Origin: a virus
Direction: 5' to 3' (one strand)
Length of the DNA stretch: 64,000 bases
IMG/VR virus record: IMGVR_UViG_3300036715_001368
Coordinates: 95,019 to 159,018 of that record
Made by a program: the position numbers and the translations under genes. The notes under the pieces were generated by a model, which saw only the letters and a program-made list of their open reading frames with translations, was not told the origin of the DNA and did not search any database. Positions 25,444 to 33,987 of this stretch are shown in pieces. Numbering within the stretch: position 1 is the stretch's first letter; each line of letters opens with the position of its first letter.

Positions 25444-25884
25444 ATGAGTATGGACAGACGGCTTTGCGCTCTACTGCACGAATGGATCTCGATGCTGAAG
25501 CCCAACGGCGTCTACGAAGACTGGATGATATGTGACCTGGAGAAGGTCGGCATCCTGTACGACGAGAAGGCCAAGATGATCGGCAACGTGAACATGGGCA
25601 TGCATCCGATCCGTGTCTTCACGCTTGATGAGTGGTGTGAGCGTTTCAAGAAAGAGGCCGACGCCAAGAGCGAGCTCTCTGGAACGCTGCCAGAGAGCTG
25701 GAAGGGAATGCTTGGTGTCGAGATTGCAGAAGACATCTGCAAGATGCTCAACATGCCGCCCATCTGGATGAACTTCACGGGCCAGGAGCACAGGTTCAAC
25801 GCCTGCTTGGACATGCTGAAGCACGTAGCCAACATGGAGCAAGGTCATGGACAGAAAAAGACACCTCAAGGCCCTGCGGGCTGA
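25444..25884 (+). CDS. Unidentified protein
   Basis: A 146-residue soluble protein (MSMDRRLCALLHEWISML...). I do not recognise it. The start at 25444 is chosen because GGAGG lies 7 bases upstream; an in-frame ATG at 25381 has no such sequence. It is the first gene after promoter-like element B. Its last 38 bases overlap a possible frame-broken YkgJ-like gene. Confidence 0.65.
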   Translation: MSMDRRLCALLHEWISMLKPNGVYEDWMICDLEKVGILYDEKAKMIGNVNMGMHPIRVFTLDEWCERFKKEADAKSELSGTLPESWKGMLGVEIAEDICKMLNMPPIWMNFTGQEHRFNACLDMLKHVANMEQGHGQKKTPQGPAG

Positions 25885-26124
25885 TCTCGATACCGCAACG
25901 TGTACAGAGCTATCGACGCGACCATCTCGTCGATGATCGACATTGCGCGCTACGACAAAGGCTGGACCACCCCATTCACGGTCGGATGCGACGCCTGCTG
26001 CTATGACTTTGCTCTCGTCACTCAGTACGAGATCATTCCGATCATCGACTCGCTCCGAAGGCTGCCAGCATCATCAAAGGAGAAGATGCGAGCCTCGCTT
26101 GAGGCTCGGGTCTCCAAGATGTAG
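25847..26124 (+). pseudogene. Possible frame-broken YkgJ-like small protein
   Basis: ATG 25847, after AAGG, reads MDRKRHLKALRADLDT and then loses its frame. A second frame from about 25894 reads RNVYRAIDATISSM...VGCDACCYDFALVTQYEI and ends in EARVSKM at 26124. The CDACC motif resembles the C-x2-C-C start of YkgJ proteins, and one added base (GATACCGC to GATACCCGC) would join the parts. Alternatively only the second part is used, from GTG 25900. The joined form is inference. Confidence 0.45.
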
Positions 26125-26195
26125 TTCATGGGAATCGACATCCGATTCTGGCTTCGTACACATCAGCCACAAAAGGACAGACGGCTGTCGCGCTC

Positions 26196-26312
26196 ATGCT
26201 CTTGCCAGCGATGCTTCTGGCGGCATGGAGACTTGTGGAGGGAAAGAACGAGAGCTACGCACAATGGTTCAACGCGCTCGCACTAGAGGCAGAAGAGGTG
26301 GATCAGGTCTGA
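26196..26312 (+). CDS. Possible small membrane protein
   Basis: A 38-residue reading frame, MLLPAMLLAAWRLVEG then a soluble tail ending EEVDQV. The frame is open further upstream but without an ATG. It has one hydrophobic stretch. There is no ribosome-binding sequence. It fills the space between two genes and is weakly supported. Confidence 0.25.
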   Translation: MLLPAMLLAAWRLVEGKNESYAQWFNALALEAEEVDQV

Positions 26313-26350
26313 GAAATCGATACGATGAATTTGTAGACAAGGAGTTTGTC

Positions 26351-26692
26351 ATGGGACAAGTAGGCACACAGACGACGATCAAGCGACGCAGAGCCACGAA
26401 GACGGAGCCGGAGGCAACGGCGCTGCCGGCCGTAGTAGAGGACAAGGGAATCTCGAAGAGAGAGAAGAAGCAGCTCTTCGAAGCGTACGAAGACGCCTCT
26501 GGTGAGAAGGTGGACGCCCAGGATGCCTTCAAGAAGGCCGAGGAGAAGGTCAGCCAGATCGTGAGGGAGATCCACGACAAGTGTGGCAACGGGCCCTTCC
26601 ACTGGAGCGGGAAGATCGTCACGATCGCTTCCCGCAACGGGAAGTGGTTCTTTCGTAGCAAGAGCGACGAGGACATCGAGGTCATCGGCTGA
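26351..26692 (+). CDS. Unidentified protein with coiled-coil
   Basis: A 113-residue protein. A basic start (KRRRATKTE) is followed by a likely helical coiled-coil (KREKKQLFEAYEDASGEK...KKAEEKVSQIVREI) and a short C-terminal beta segment (GKIVTIASRNGKWFFRSK). AAGGAG lies about 8 bases before the ATG. A strong hairpin terminator follows. The function is not known. Confidence 0.6.
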   Translation: MGQVGTQTTIKRRRATKTEPEATALPAVVEDKGISKREKKQLFEAYEDASGEKVDAQDAFKKAEEKVSQIVREIHDKCGNGPFHWSGKIVTIASRNGKWFFRSKSDEDIEVIG

Positions 26693-26720
26693 AAGGTGTA
26701 CCGGGTACCCAAACCAGGAG

Positions 26721-26757
26721 GGCGGCAAGGAGAGGTCCTTGCCGCCATTTGCATTTC
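26721..26757 (+). terminator. Rho-independent terminator
   Basis: GGCGGCAAGGA and TCCTTGCCGCC pair perfectly (11 pairs) around the loop GAGG, followed by ATTTGCATTTC. It lies 29 bases after the gene ending at 26692. Confidence 0.75.
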
Positions 26758-26768
26758 AAGGAGAAGGC

Positions 26769-27314
26769 ATGGACACTCAGCTACTGAAGAAGCTCACGAA
26801 CAAGGCCGCTTTCCTCAAAGAGGGATCGATCCTTGGGTTCCCGTTCTCCGCAAGGCTCGCGGGAGCCATGTACAACTGCGCAACCAACGGTTTCTACGCG
26901 GTTGCTGTGCATGGACCGGCAGAGTACCCGATGCGCAAGCTCGGCGATGCTGCCAGCTGGGACAAGTTCATCAACTTGTTCGAGGATGTGCTCCCGTTCA
27001 AGTCTGCATGGAGTGATTGCAATGAGTTCGAGGCCATCCGTTGGTGGGCAGGGACGCCAACGTGGGAGGTAGATGAGGATGGACACTCGAATGTGTTTGC
27101 TCCGGGCAGCCTTCTGGGCGTCCTCTTGAACAAGGAGCTTCTTTCGCAAGTGCTTGCGGTGGTGCCGTGCCCTAGAAGTCAGGTCAGGGTTCGGGTCACA
27201 CAGACATGGTCCGATCCGATTATGTTTGCCTGTAGGGAGTGGGCGTTTGTCCTCATGCCTCTCCAGCACCCAGGTGGCGACAAGGTCGATACGTTTTGCT
27301 CAAAGCGGAGGTAG
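26769..27314 (+). CDS. Unidentified protein
   Basis: A 181-residue soluble protein, starting MDTQLLKKLTNKAAFLKEG after a good AAGGAGAAGGC ribosome-binding region. It has no recognised domain. Trp-rich segments (SAWSDCNEFEAIRWWAG) occur in the middle. An exact dispersed palindrome lies at 27145 (encoding SQVLAVV). It is the first gene after a terminator. Confidence 0.6.
   Translation: MDTQLLKKLTNKAAFLKEGSILGFPFSARLAGAMYNCATNGFYAVAVHGPAEYPMRKLGDAASWDKFINLFEDVLPFKSAWSDCNEFEAIRWWAGTPTWEVDEDGHSNVFAPGSLLGVLLNKELLSQVLAVVPCPRSQVRVRVTQTWSDPIMFACREWAFVLMPLQHPGGDKVDTFCSKRR
27145..27158. repeat. Dispersed palindrome, exact copy 3
   Basis: CGCAA-GTGC-TTGCG, inside the unidentified gene at 26769. Confidence 0.8.
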
Positions 27315-27323
27315 ACTGAGGCC

Positions 27324-28025
27324 ATGAGCGAAACCGAACAGACAACAGACCAAGCAGCCGAGCCCACGCCGGAACCCAAGGTAGAGACTCTCGTTCCTAC
27401 CGTGCGAACCACACCCACGATGACGCAGTACGCTCATGCGCTTCTGAAGGTGTGGCCGGAAGCTTCGAAGGCCCAGGCGGCAATCCTGTGGGCACAGTTC
27501 GCCGTCGAAACCGGCGCGGGAGCATGCTGCTGGAACTGGAACCTTGGCAACGTGAAACATGTGAAGGGTGACGGCTTCGACTACATGGCGCTGAAGGGCG
27601 TCTGGGAGATCGTCAACGGCCAACGCGTCGAGATCCCTGCCACCGATCCGGGGGCGTGGTTTCGATCGTACCCGGATCTGGATACGGCGATGCACGGACA
27701 CTTCGTCTTCCTCCAGAAGCACTACGCTCCTGCGTGGAAGTACGTGATTGGTACGCCCACCGAAGGTCCAAGTGTCGAGTCCTTCGTGCATGCGCTCAAG
27801 GTGAAGGGTTACTTCACAGCTCCGGAAGACGCGTATCGGAATGGCATGAAGGTGCATTTCGACAAGTTCATGGTCGCGTCCGGCTATGATGAGGCGCTTG
27901 CGGCCATCAGGGCTGAGCAGCCTGTAGACAAGACGCCGCAGCCGATCCCGCACATCTATGCTGGCGTCGATATCGAGCCGCTCAAGTACGACTGGACTGA
28001 CGACGACAGGCCAGTCGTCGCGTGA
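27324..28025 (+). CDS. Glucosaminidase-type peptidoglycan hydrolase
   Basis: A 233-residue protein with a FlgJ/LytG-like glucosaminidase domain. KAQAAILWAQFAVETGAG carries the catalytic Glu (about residue 62). CWNWNLGNVK is the family's N-x-N-L-G-N-x-K loop, and WFRSYPDLDTAMHGHFVFL matches the F-x-x-Y strand and helix. It cleaves the N-acetylglucosamine linkage in the cell wall. No signal peptide is visible, as in many endolysins. It overlaps the next gene by GTGA. Confidence 0.85.
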   Translation: MSETEQTTDQAAEPTPEPKVETLVPTVRTTPTMTQYAHALLKVWPEASKAQAAILWAQFAVETGAGACCWNWNLGNVKHVKGDGFDYMALKGVWEIVNGQRVEIPATDPGAWFRSYPDLDTAMHGHFVFLQKHYAPAWKYVIGTPTEGPSVESFVHALKVKGYFTAPEDAYRNGMKVHFDKFMVASGYDEALAAIRAEQPVDKTPQPIPHIYAGVDIEPLKYDWTDDDRPVVA

Positions 28026-28540
28026 TCGACTCCATCCCTCAGGACATCAACGATCAGATCGCCATCGCCACTGCGACCGAGAATCTCGTTCAGGTGCTCG
28101 GTCCGGAGAACGAATGGTGGTTGGTCGCCCCGTTCTACGTTGCACCCGTAGGTATCGGTCAGGCAGAGACTCTCGCCGAGAGTCTTGGGTTCGAGCTCCC
28201 GACACCGAAGCTGGTGGACGCCATCTACGAAGCGTCCGATCTCAAGGTCGATGCCTCTAAGATGATCTTCACGCCAAAGGAAGGATCGGACTACTCGTTC
28301 AAGACGATGGCGTCGCAAGCCACCTTCGACATCACGTACATGAAGCTGACCAAGCAGATCCTCGGGAAGTCGTTCACGCTGCTTGGCGGCTCGCACAAGG
28401 ACGTCGTGAAGAAAGACGGCGTCATCGGCATCTACGGATGGCAGCCTGCACGAGGTTCTACGATCCAGGGCTTCTACACGAAGCACGACCACGGCTGGAT
28501 CGACTACAGTCAAGGCTTGCGGCTCGTTCGACGAGCCTGA
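28022..28540 (+). CDS. Conserved protein of unknown function, lysis-linked
   Basis: A 172-residue protein starting at a GTG that overlaps the glucosaminidase stop. It has a recognisable conserved pattern: WWLVAPFYVAPVGIGQAETLAESLGFELPTPKLVDAIYEAS, LLGGSHKDVVKKDGVIGIYGW, and GFYTKHDHGWIDYSQGLRLV. I have met this pattern in many uncharacterised bacterial and phage proteins. Conserved His and Asp residues suggest an enzyme. Its position behind the lysin suggests a cell-wall role. Confidence 0.6.
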   Translation: MIDSIPQDINDQIAIATATENLVQVLGPENEWWLVAPFYVAPVGIGQAETLAESLGFELPTPKLVDAIYEASDLKVDASKMIFTPKEGSDYSFKTMASQATFDITYMKLTKQILGKSFTLLGGSHKDVVKKDGVIGIYGWQPARGSTIQGFYTKHDHGWIDYSQGLRLVRRA

Positions 28541-28597
28541 TACGACACGTTCAGCAGTGGCAAGACACATGCAAGGCCGTAGACACTGGAGTGTCCA

Positions 28598-29053
28598 ATG
28601 ACGATCCACAAGGTGAAGATGTGCGGCTGCGGCCACGAGGCGAGCTGGCACGCGGAGAACGGTACTGGTCCATGTACGTATGGGCACGATCACCCGTTCA
28701 AAGGCTGTACCTGTGAAGGTTTCGGTCGCCGCCGACACCCGGTACCTTCCGATGATCCGGCGCCGAAGGCGAAGGTTCCTTGGATGGAGAAGCGGCTGAA
28801 AGAGATCGGCAACCAGCTCGACGTCCTGGAGCGCGACTTCGCCCGCGGTATCAAGGCCGTGAGGACGAATGTCGACATGCTCTTCTCGAACTTCGATCCG
28901 GTAGCACGGATGAAGGAAGTCAGAGACACACTCAAGTATCAGCTGGATCGAGTGAACAAGTACGTCGCGTCGGCGGAGGCTGCGCAGAAAGAAGCTAGGA
29001 ATGGTGGCAGTCAAAGAGTGCCACGAGTGCAAGAAGAATCGAAAGACGAGTGA
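28598..29053 (+). CDS. Zinc-binding protein with coiled-coil tail
   Basis: A 151-residue protein. The N-terminus has a Cys/His cluster, MCGCGHEASWHAE...CTYGHDHPFKGCTCEGFG, a small zinc-binding module. The remainder is helical (WMEKRLKEIGNQLDVLERDFARGIKAVR...). The function is unknown. The last 53 bases overlap the next small gene. Confidence 0.6.
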   Translation: MTIHKVKMCGCGHEASWHAENGTGPCTYGHDHPFKGCTCEGFGRRRHPVPSDDPAPKAKVPWMEKRLKEIGNQLDVLERDFARGIKAVRTNVDMLFSNFDPVARMKEVRDTLKYQLDRVNKYVASAEAAQKEARNGGSQRVPRVQEESKDE

Positions 29054-29147
29054 GTTCGGCCCATGCAAGGCGAGCCGTGATGGCCTCGCATACTGGTGCA
29101 AGAAGTGTCGTTCTGACCACGAGGATGACCGCTCGTGCAACTTCTGA
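29001..29147 (+). CDS. Small zinc-finger protein
   Basis: A 48-residue protein: ECHECKKNRKTSEFGPC, then GLAYWCKKCRSDHED. The C-x2-C...C-x2-C spacing is the zinc knuckle found next to HNH nucleases and in DNA-binding phage proteins. AGGA lies directly before the ATG. It is short but its Cys pattern is persuasive. Confidence 0.6.
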   Translation: MVAVKECHECKKNRKTSEFGPCKASRDGLAYWCKKCRSDHEDDRSCNF

Positions 29148-29193
29148 AAGTCGTCGATGACCGGCGATGAGTTTCGAGAGAGGATGAAAGAGG

Positions 29194-30096
29194 ATGCCGT
29201 ATTCAGCCAAGATCATTGCTGACTCCATTGGTCCCACTGGAGCTCGCCTGACGACGTGGGAATTAAGTTATCCAAGGTTTTGTCATAGTGAACTCATGAC
29301 TCACCGTATGTTCTCGCGCAATGCTGCCAGTTCGCGTGCCATCCCGCTCGAGAAGATGCTCAGTCGAGTCTCGGAAGATCCGGCTATGCCCAAGTTCTGG
29401 GGAGAGAACCAGTCCGGCATGCAAGCCGCTCAAGAGTTGTCGACAGAGGACATCGAAGAGGCAAAGAGGATCTGGCTCGAAGCGCGCGACCTCATGGTCA
29501 AGTACGCCAGGAAGCTCGGATCGCCGAAGGACAAAGGTGGGCTGAATGTTCACAAGCAGATCGCCAACAGGCTCACTGAGCCGTGGATGCACATCACTGT
29601 GCTCGTGTCGGCCACGAACTTCATGAACTGGTATGGGCTACGCGATCACGCGATGGCCCAGCCCGAGCTTGCCTGGGTGGCTCACGAGATGCTCCAGGTC
29701 ATCAAGGCAGCAAAGCCGGTGAAGATGCCATTTGGTAGCTGGCACCTACCGCTCGTTCCAGACGAGAACAAGCTTCTGCGTGAAGGCTTCTCGGAAGACG
29801 ACATCAAAATGATCTGTGCAGGGCGTTGTGCACGCGTCTCGTACCTGACGCATGATGGTCAGCGAGATCCGAAGGCCGACATCGAGCTCGCCACGAAACT
29901 GCTCTCGAATGGCCACATGAGTCCGTTCGAGCACGCGGGGAGAGCACTCGAAGAGCTGACATGGTCCGGCAACTTCAGGGGCTTCGAGCAGCTCAGGAAG
30001 ACGCTTCCTGGTGAGTCTCTGTTCGCGCACAACTCGAACATGGCGGAGCTGATGGAGATCGAGGGTTTGTCTGTGACTGATCGGCTGGCCGTATGA
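29194..30096 (+). CDS. thyX: Flavin-dependent thymidylate synthase
   Basis: A 300-residue ThyX. The signature R-H-R-x2-S-x-N-x2-S-x-R appears as THRMFSRNAASSR (36-47), with Thr in place of the first Arg. Substrate and flavin residues are visible in RCARVSYLTHDGQ and GHMSPFEHAGRA. The enzyme makes dTMP from dUMP with flavin, methylene-tetrahydrofolate and NADPH. It also has an insertion (residues about 60-115). With dNMP kinase, HD nucleotidase and dUTPase it forms the phage thymidylate supply. It overlaps the next gene by ATGA. Confidence 0.85.
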   Translation: MPYSAKIIADSIGPTGARLTTWELSYPRFCHSELMTHRMFSRNAASSRAIPLEKMLSRVSEDPAMPKFWGENQSGMQAAQELSTEDIEEAKRIWLEARDLMVKYARKLGSPKDKGGLNVHKQIANRLTEPWMHITVLVSATNFMNWYGLRDHAMAQPELAWVAHEMLQVIKAAKPVKMPFGSWHLPLVPDENKLLREGFSEDDIKMICAGRCARVSYLTHDGQRDPKADIELATKLLSNGHMSPFEHAGRALEELTWSGNFRGFEQLRKTLPGESLFAHNSNMAELMEIEGLSVTDRLAV

Positions 30097-30401
30097 ACTG
30101 GAAGCGTAAGGACATGCCAACGATCATGAGCGGTATCGTCGTTCGATACCAGCTCGACGATGGATACTACTCGGGCGAGGTCTCGGTATCGCGCGAAGGT
30201 GTCGCTATCAGTGGCGTTTGGCCCACGATGTGCCTCGAGGCCGATCTGGAAGAAATGAAAGCCGTTATGGAGTTGGCTCGGCATCAGTATGCACACATCG
30301 TCAAATCGCAGAAGGCACGGCCCTTCGATGATGATCTTGTCATCCTGAGAACGAAGATCGGTTCGTTCGCCATTCGAAAGGTCGAAGCATCGTCCGTGTA
30401 A
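30093..30401 (+). CDS. Unidentified small protein
   Basis: A 102-residue protein with beta-rich character (SGIVVRYQLDDGYYSGEVSV) and a helix in the middle (LEEMKAVMELARHQYAHI). No known domain. Its start overlaps the ThyX stop. Confidence 0.55.
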   Translation: MNWKRKDMPTIMSGIVVRYQLDDGYYSGEVSVSREGVAISGVWPTMCLEADLEEMKAVMELARHQYAHIVKSQKARPFDDDLVILRTKIGSFAIRKVEASSV

Positions 30402-30424
30402 AAGAGCCGTGGTATGAATGACTC

Positions 30425-32347
30425 ATGTCCACGGATGCGCTGACGTTCTCGTCGTCCGAAATTACGCTCCACTGGCTGGAGCAGTACGTCTCCGATGGCC
30501 TCAACCGAAAACTCGGAGCCACATCGGCGCGCGGCGTCTACAGAGGCTTCGATCTCGTTCCGTCCGTGACGGACCTTCACGTCACAGTGAAAGCAGACCC
30601 GACGTTCCTGGACCATGCAGCCCAGGTCATGCTCAACGGAGGCGAGCACGGTGTCGCTGTCAAAAAGAGCGGCGGCGACTTCGACATCGACCTCACGGCC
30701 TTCGCGAACAAGACGGTCGTCCTGGCCTTGTACGTGAACTACACGGTGAGCGCGACCACCACAGGCGCGTTACGCATCTACCAGCTGTACCCAGTAGACC
30801 AGTTTACTGGAGCGACAGAGAAGCCGATCCTCACGATCCTCGGGACGGTCCGCGTTCCGGGTGCCGGTACCATTGCGGACGAAGACATCACGCCAGGGCT
30901 GCGCATGGAGGCGTGGGCCGAAGCAGGTCGTGCCGCCACCATCCCGAGACAGCTCATTCGCAACGGCAGCTTCGAGCAGTCGGAGGTTGGGTCTCTGGGG
31001 CCATACTCGGCCTGGTACTGGGTCAAGAATCCGGCGGGCGCTTCGATCAGCTACTGGACTCCGATCAAGACAGACTCTGCCAACAGCGGTGAATCCCGAA
31101 GCATGGAGCTTCAGTGGGTGAACGCGACAGGAGCCGTTTCGTCATCGATCGGTCAGGCCGTCAATGCGCAGGTCGCGGTCGGTGACTACATGCGTGTTCG
31201 CCTCAAGGTAAAAGCCCTCCAGGTTCCGTCCGGAGGATCGCTCAAGATCGTTCTGAACTACCAGGACATCGACGGTGTCGATATGGGTGCGCCATCCGTC
31301 TATACGATTCCAATGACCGCGGTCGATGCGATCTATCGACAGATCGATCAGAAGTTCAAGGTTCCGTCAGGGGCAGCCTTCCTCAGCCACTTCGAGATTG
31401 TTGCGGACAACATCGTCGCAGCTAGCGATGCGGCCGTCGTTCGTGTCGATGATGCAGAAGTGTGGGCAGACACGCGTACGCCCGCCAAGGTATTGAAGAA
31501 AGACGTCGCACAGAGCGTCATGGCCACGGCGCTCCAGCTTCTGCCAGATCCCGCCAACGGTGGAGCAGCAGCCGTTGCTGACCTCGCTCGAGCTTTGTCT
31601 CTCGCTTTGGATGCATCGGGTGCAGAGGCGGTTGTGAACGCGGGACGTCGAGACGCCGGGACCGTGAACCATCCGATCTTGCAATGGCTCGGACGCATGA
31701 GACTCGGTTCTGGAAAGACCAGTCTTCTTGATCCGACGCTCACAACCACGCACGACGCCTCTGGCGGAGTCGCTCCAGTGTCACTGATCTGGGAGAGCGT
31801 CCCTACTTCCGGAACGACCAAGACGCGCATCTACGTTTCGATGACTGGTGAGTTCATCGTTACCGTGAATGCTGCTGCAACCGTGAACGTCACGCTCACA
31901 TGGGCAAAAGACACCGCAGGCACCGCGGCCGTGAAACTGTCCGTGGGGTTCCTGAATGCCCAAGCCGATGTCATCGGCTACGTACGCCTCGCTGCAAACG
32001 ACACGAACTGGACAGAGAGCGGCTGGGATGAGGTTGACAGCGTTGTCGGCATCACGCGCGCCATCGGCATTGCCGACACGATGGACAGTGCCGGTGGGCA
32101 CGACAAGTTCGTCACCTTCACCGCTGGATCGATCACGTATGCTCTCATCAATCCGGCTCTCTTCAAGGGTCGAAGCTTGATGATGGCGGACAACTCGTTC
32201 CTGCTGGCGTTGGGCGCAGGGATTACGCTGACGCGCTTCGGTACGGAGAAGATCGATGGCGTAGCAGCGGACTACGAGCTGAACATGCCAGGTGGTCGCT
32301 GGGTGCTGAAGTCAGATGGCGTTGACTGGCACTTGTTTTCTTGCTGA
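30425..32347 (+). CDS. Tail fibre or baseplate-type structural protein
   Basis: A 640-residue acidic, Gly/Ala/Thr-rich protein with beta-strand character. The region LIRNGSFEQSE...WYWVKNPAG is typical of carbohydrate-binding (CBM-like) jelly-roll modules in phage fibres. The C-terminal part (ALGAGITLTRFGTEKI...MPGGRWVLKSDGVDWHL) looks like a repeat-ended receptor-binding tip. It lies directly before the Gly-rich protein, as fibre genes often do. The receptor role is inference. Confidence 0.6.
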   Translation: MSTDALTFSSSEITLHWLEQYVSDGLNRKLGATSARGVYRGFDLVPSVTDLHVTVKADPTFLDHAAQVMLNGGEHGVAVKKSGGDFDIDLTAFANKTVVLALYVNYTVSATTTGALRIYQLYPVDQFTGATEKPILTILGTVRVPGAGTIADEDITPGLRMEAWAEAGRAATIPRQLIRNGSFEQSEVGSLGPYSAWYWVKNPAGASISYWTPIKTDSANSGESRSMELQWVNATGAVSSSIGQAVNAQVAVGDYMRVRLKVKALQVPSGGSLKIVLNYQDIDGVDMGAPSVYTIPMTAVDAIYRQIDQKFKVPSGAAFLSHFEIVADNIVAASDAAVVRVDDAEVWADTRTPAKVLKKDVAQSVMATALQLLPDPANGGAAAVADLARALSLALDASGAEAVVNAGRRDAGTVNHPILQWLGRMRLGSGKTSLLDPTLTTTHDASGGVAPVSLIWESVPTSGTTKTRIYVSMTGEFIVTVNAAATVNVTLTWAKDTAGTAAVKLSVGFLNAQADVIGYVRLAANDTNWTESGWDEVDSVVGITRAIGIADTMDSAGGHDKFVTFTAGSITYALINPALFKGRSLMMADNSFLLALGAGITLTRFGTEKIDGVAADYELNMPGGRWVLKSDGVDWHLFSC

Positions 32348-32371
32348 ATGTGTAGACTGATGAGGTAGAAC

Positions 32372-33253
32372 ATGGCTCGACCGCAGCAGAAGAAGTTCAC
32401 CACATCCGGCTCGTTCGCCGTCCCGCCGAATGTGTTCATGATGCACCTTCGCTTCTGGGGAGGCGGCGGCGGCGGCGGCGGCGGATGTGGAGGCCAGCAG
32501 GGGGCAACCACAATAACGGCTTGCGGAGGCTCTGGTGGAGCCGGGTCTCAGGAAGTAGACCAGTTCGTTCCGGTCACCCCCGGCGACACGATTACCGTCA
32601 CCCTTGGTGCGGGCGGAACGGCGGGCGTGGCGGGCGCGACCAACGGTGGAGCTGGCGGTCACGGAGGCGATGGTGGAGACACCACGATTCAGATCGGCGC
32701 CAACACGTACACCGCATCAGGTGCCGGTGGCGGACGCGGAACGCTCGGCATCTCGGCCACCCCGTACATCACGCTTGGTGGCTGTGCGGCCAAGAGCGCT
32801 ACCGTCGAGTTTCCAACGTCCACTGGAACGTCAGGCATCCAGGACGGTGCCGGACTGACAAGACGAGCTCACGGCGACGGTGGCTGGTCTGGTTCTGGAG
32901 GGTCCACGATCTCCAGCGGCGCCGCCTCTGGAGCGAACAGCAAGAACGGAAACGCAGGAGGAGCACTGTCCATCGGAGGGGCCAACAACGGCGGCATCGG
33001 CGGCTGTGGATCTGGTGGCGGCGGAGCGGGTCCTGGCGGTCCAGGTGGAGCTGGCCAGAACGGTAGCAACGGTAGCAACGTTCCCCTCGCCTCGACCATC
33101 GGTATTGATGGCGTGTCACCCGCGCCCAACAGTGGAGCAGGTGCTTCAGGCGGCTCTGGTGGTGGCGGAAACCAGATCGGTGGATTTAACAGTAGCGGTG
33201 GAGCTGGTGCGGTCGGTGGGACAGGCTACGCAGAGATCACGTGGTGGCAATGA
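32372..33253 (+). CDS. Glycine-rich tail protein
   Basis: A 293-residue protein with long runs of Gly, Ala and Ser, such as GGGGGGGGCGG near residue 35 and repeated GGAGGxG segments. It starts FTTSGSFAVPPNVFMMHLRFWGGGGG and ends GAGAVGGTGYAEITWWQ. This is the family of glycine-rich phage tail and fibre-tip proteins whose C-terminal beta strand (YAEITW) closes the fold. Binding of a host-surface target is inferred. It overlaps the kinase by ATGA. Confidence 0.7.
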   Translation: MARPQQKKFTTSGSFAVPPNVFMMHLRFWGGGGGGGGGCGGQQGATTITACGGSGGAGSQEVDQFVPVTPGDTITVTLGAGGTAGVAGATNGGAGGHGGDGGDTTIQIGANTYTASGAGGGRGTLGISATPYITLGGCAAKSATVEFPTSTGTSGIQDGAGLTRRAHGDGGWSGSGGSTISSGAASGANSKNGNAGGALSIGGANNGGIGGCGSGGGGAGPGGPGGAGQNGSNGSNVPLASTIGIDGVSPAPNSGAGASGGSGGGGNQIGGFNSSGGAGAVGGTGYAEITWWQ

Positions 33254-33978
33254 TCATAGGGATCAGTGGAAAGGCCAGGTCTGGAAAAGACTCTGTTGCC
33301 GAAGCAGTCCGCAACCAGGTTGGCGCCTTCAGTATGGCCATGTCCGATCCAGGAAAACGATTCCTGAGAGACTGCTTCGGCTTTACGCACGAGCAGCTCT
33401 GGGGTAACAAGAAAGAGGCTCAGGACCTCAGATTTCCGCTGAGCTCGAAGATGCTTGCGGTCGCGGAAGCAGAACACAAGGCTGCGATCTACAGAGGCGA
33501 TCACGACCATGTCATGGAGACGCATCTGACGCCGAGGAGGACGTTCCAGGTCATGCTGGAGGGTCTTCGCGAGCTGTACGATCCTGTCTGGATCGACCTC
33601 GTATTGTCTCAGGCCAAGCTGTTGCTTGAGAGTGAAGGTACCTGGTATTCGCCAGCGGACGGCATCTTCGGTTCTACCGTCGCACGTGATCCGATCCCGG
33701 CGGTGCTCATCACCGACGTTCGTAACACGAACGACATGAAGCGGCTACGTTCGCTGGGCCACAAGGTTGTTCGAGTTCGTCGCCGGGAACCAGGTCTCAC
33801 TGGCGCAAGAAGCGTTCACATCAGTGAGACGATGCAGGACGACATGGACGACATGTTCTTCGATGCGGTGATCGATAACGATTCGAGCCTTGGTCACTTG
33901 AGAGATATAGCCATCACGATGTATCGATCGTTTCTCGATGGAGAGCATCGATCGGTAGAAGGGCTCTGGCTGAGATAG
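33250..33978 (+). CDS. Deoxynucleoside monophosphate kinase
   Basis: A 242-residue P-loop kinase. IIGISGKARSGKDSVAEAV carries the Walker A loop. AVLITDVRNTNDMKRLRSLGHKVVRVRR is the phosphate-binding and second catalytic strand, as in T4 gp1-like dNMP kinases. It phosphorylates dNMPs to dNDPs for DNA synthesis. The ATG overlaps the Gly-rich protein stop. Confidence 0.8.
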   Translation: MIIGISGKARSGKDSVAEAVRNQVGAFSMAMSDPGKRFLRDCFGFTHEQLWGNKKEAQDLRFPLSSKMLAVAEAEHKAAIYRGDHDHVMETHLTPRRTFQVMLEGLRELYDPVWIDLVLSQAKLLLESEGTWYSPADGIFGSTVARDPIPAVLITDVRNTNDMKRLRSLGHKVVRVRRREPGLTGARSVHISETMQDDMDDMFFDAVIDNDSSLGHLRDIAITMYRSFLDGEHRSVEGLWLR

Positions 33979-33987
33979 GAGATCGAC

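Noticed and set aside
32372-33253. A collagen-like protein
   Set aside because: The Gly runs are not in a Gly-x-y register; the pattern fits Gly-rich tail proteins better.
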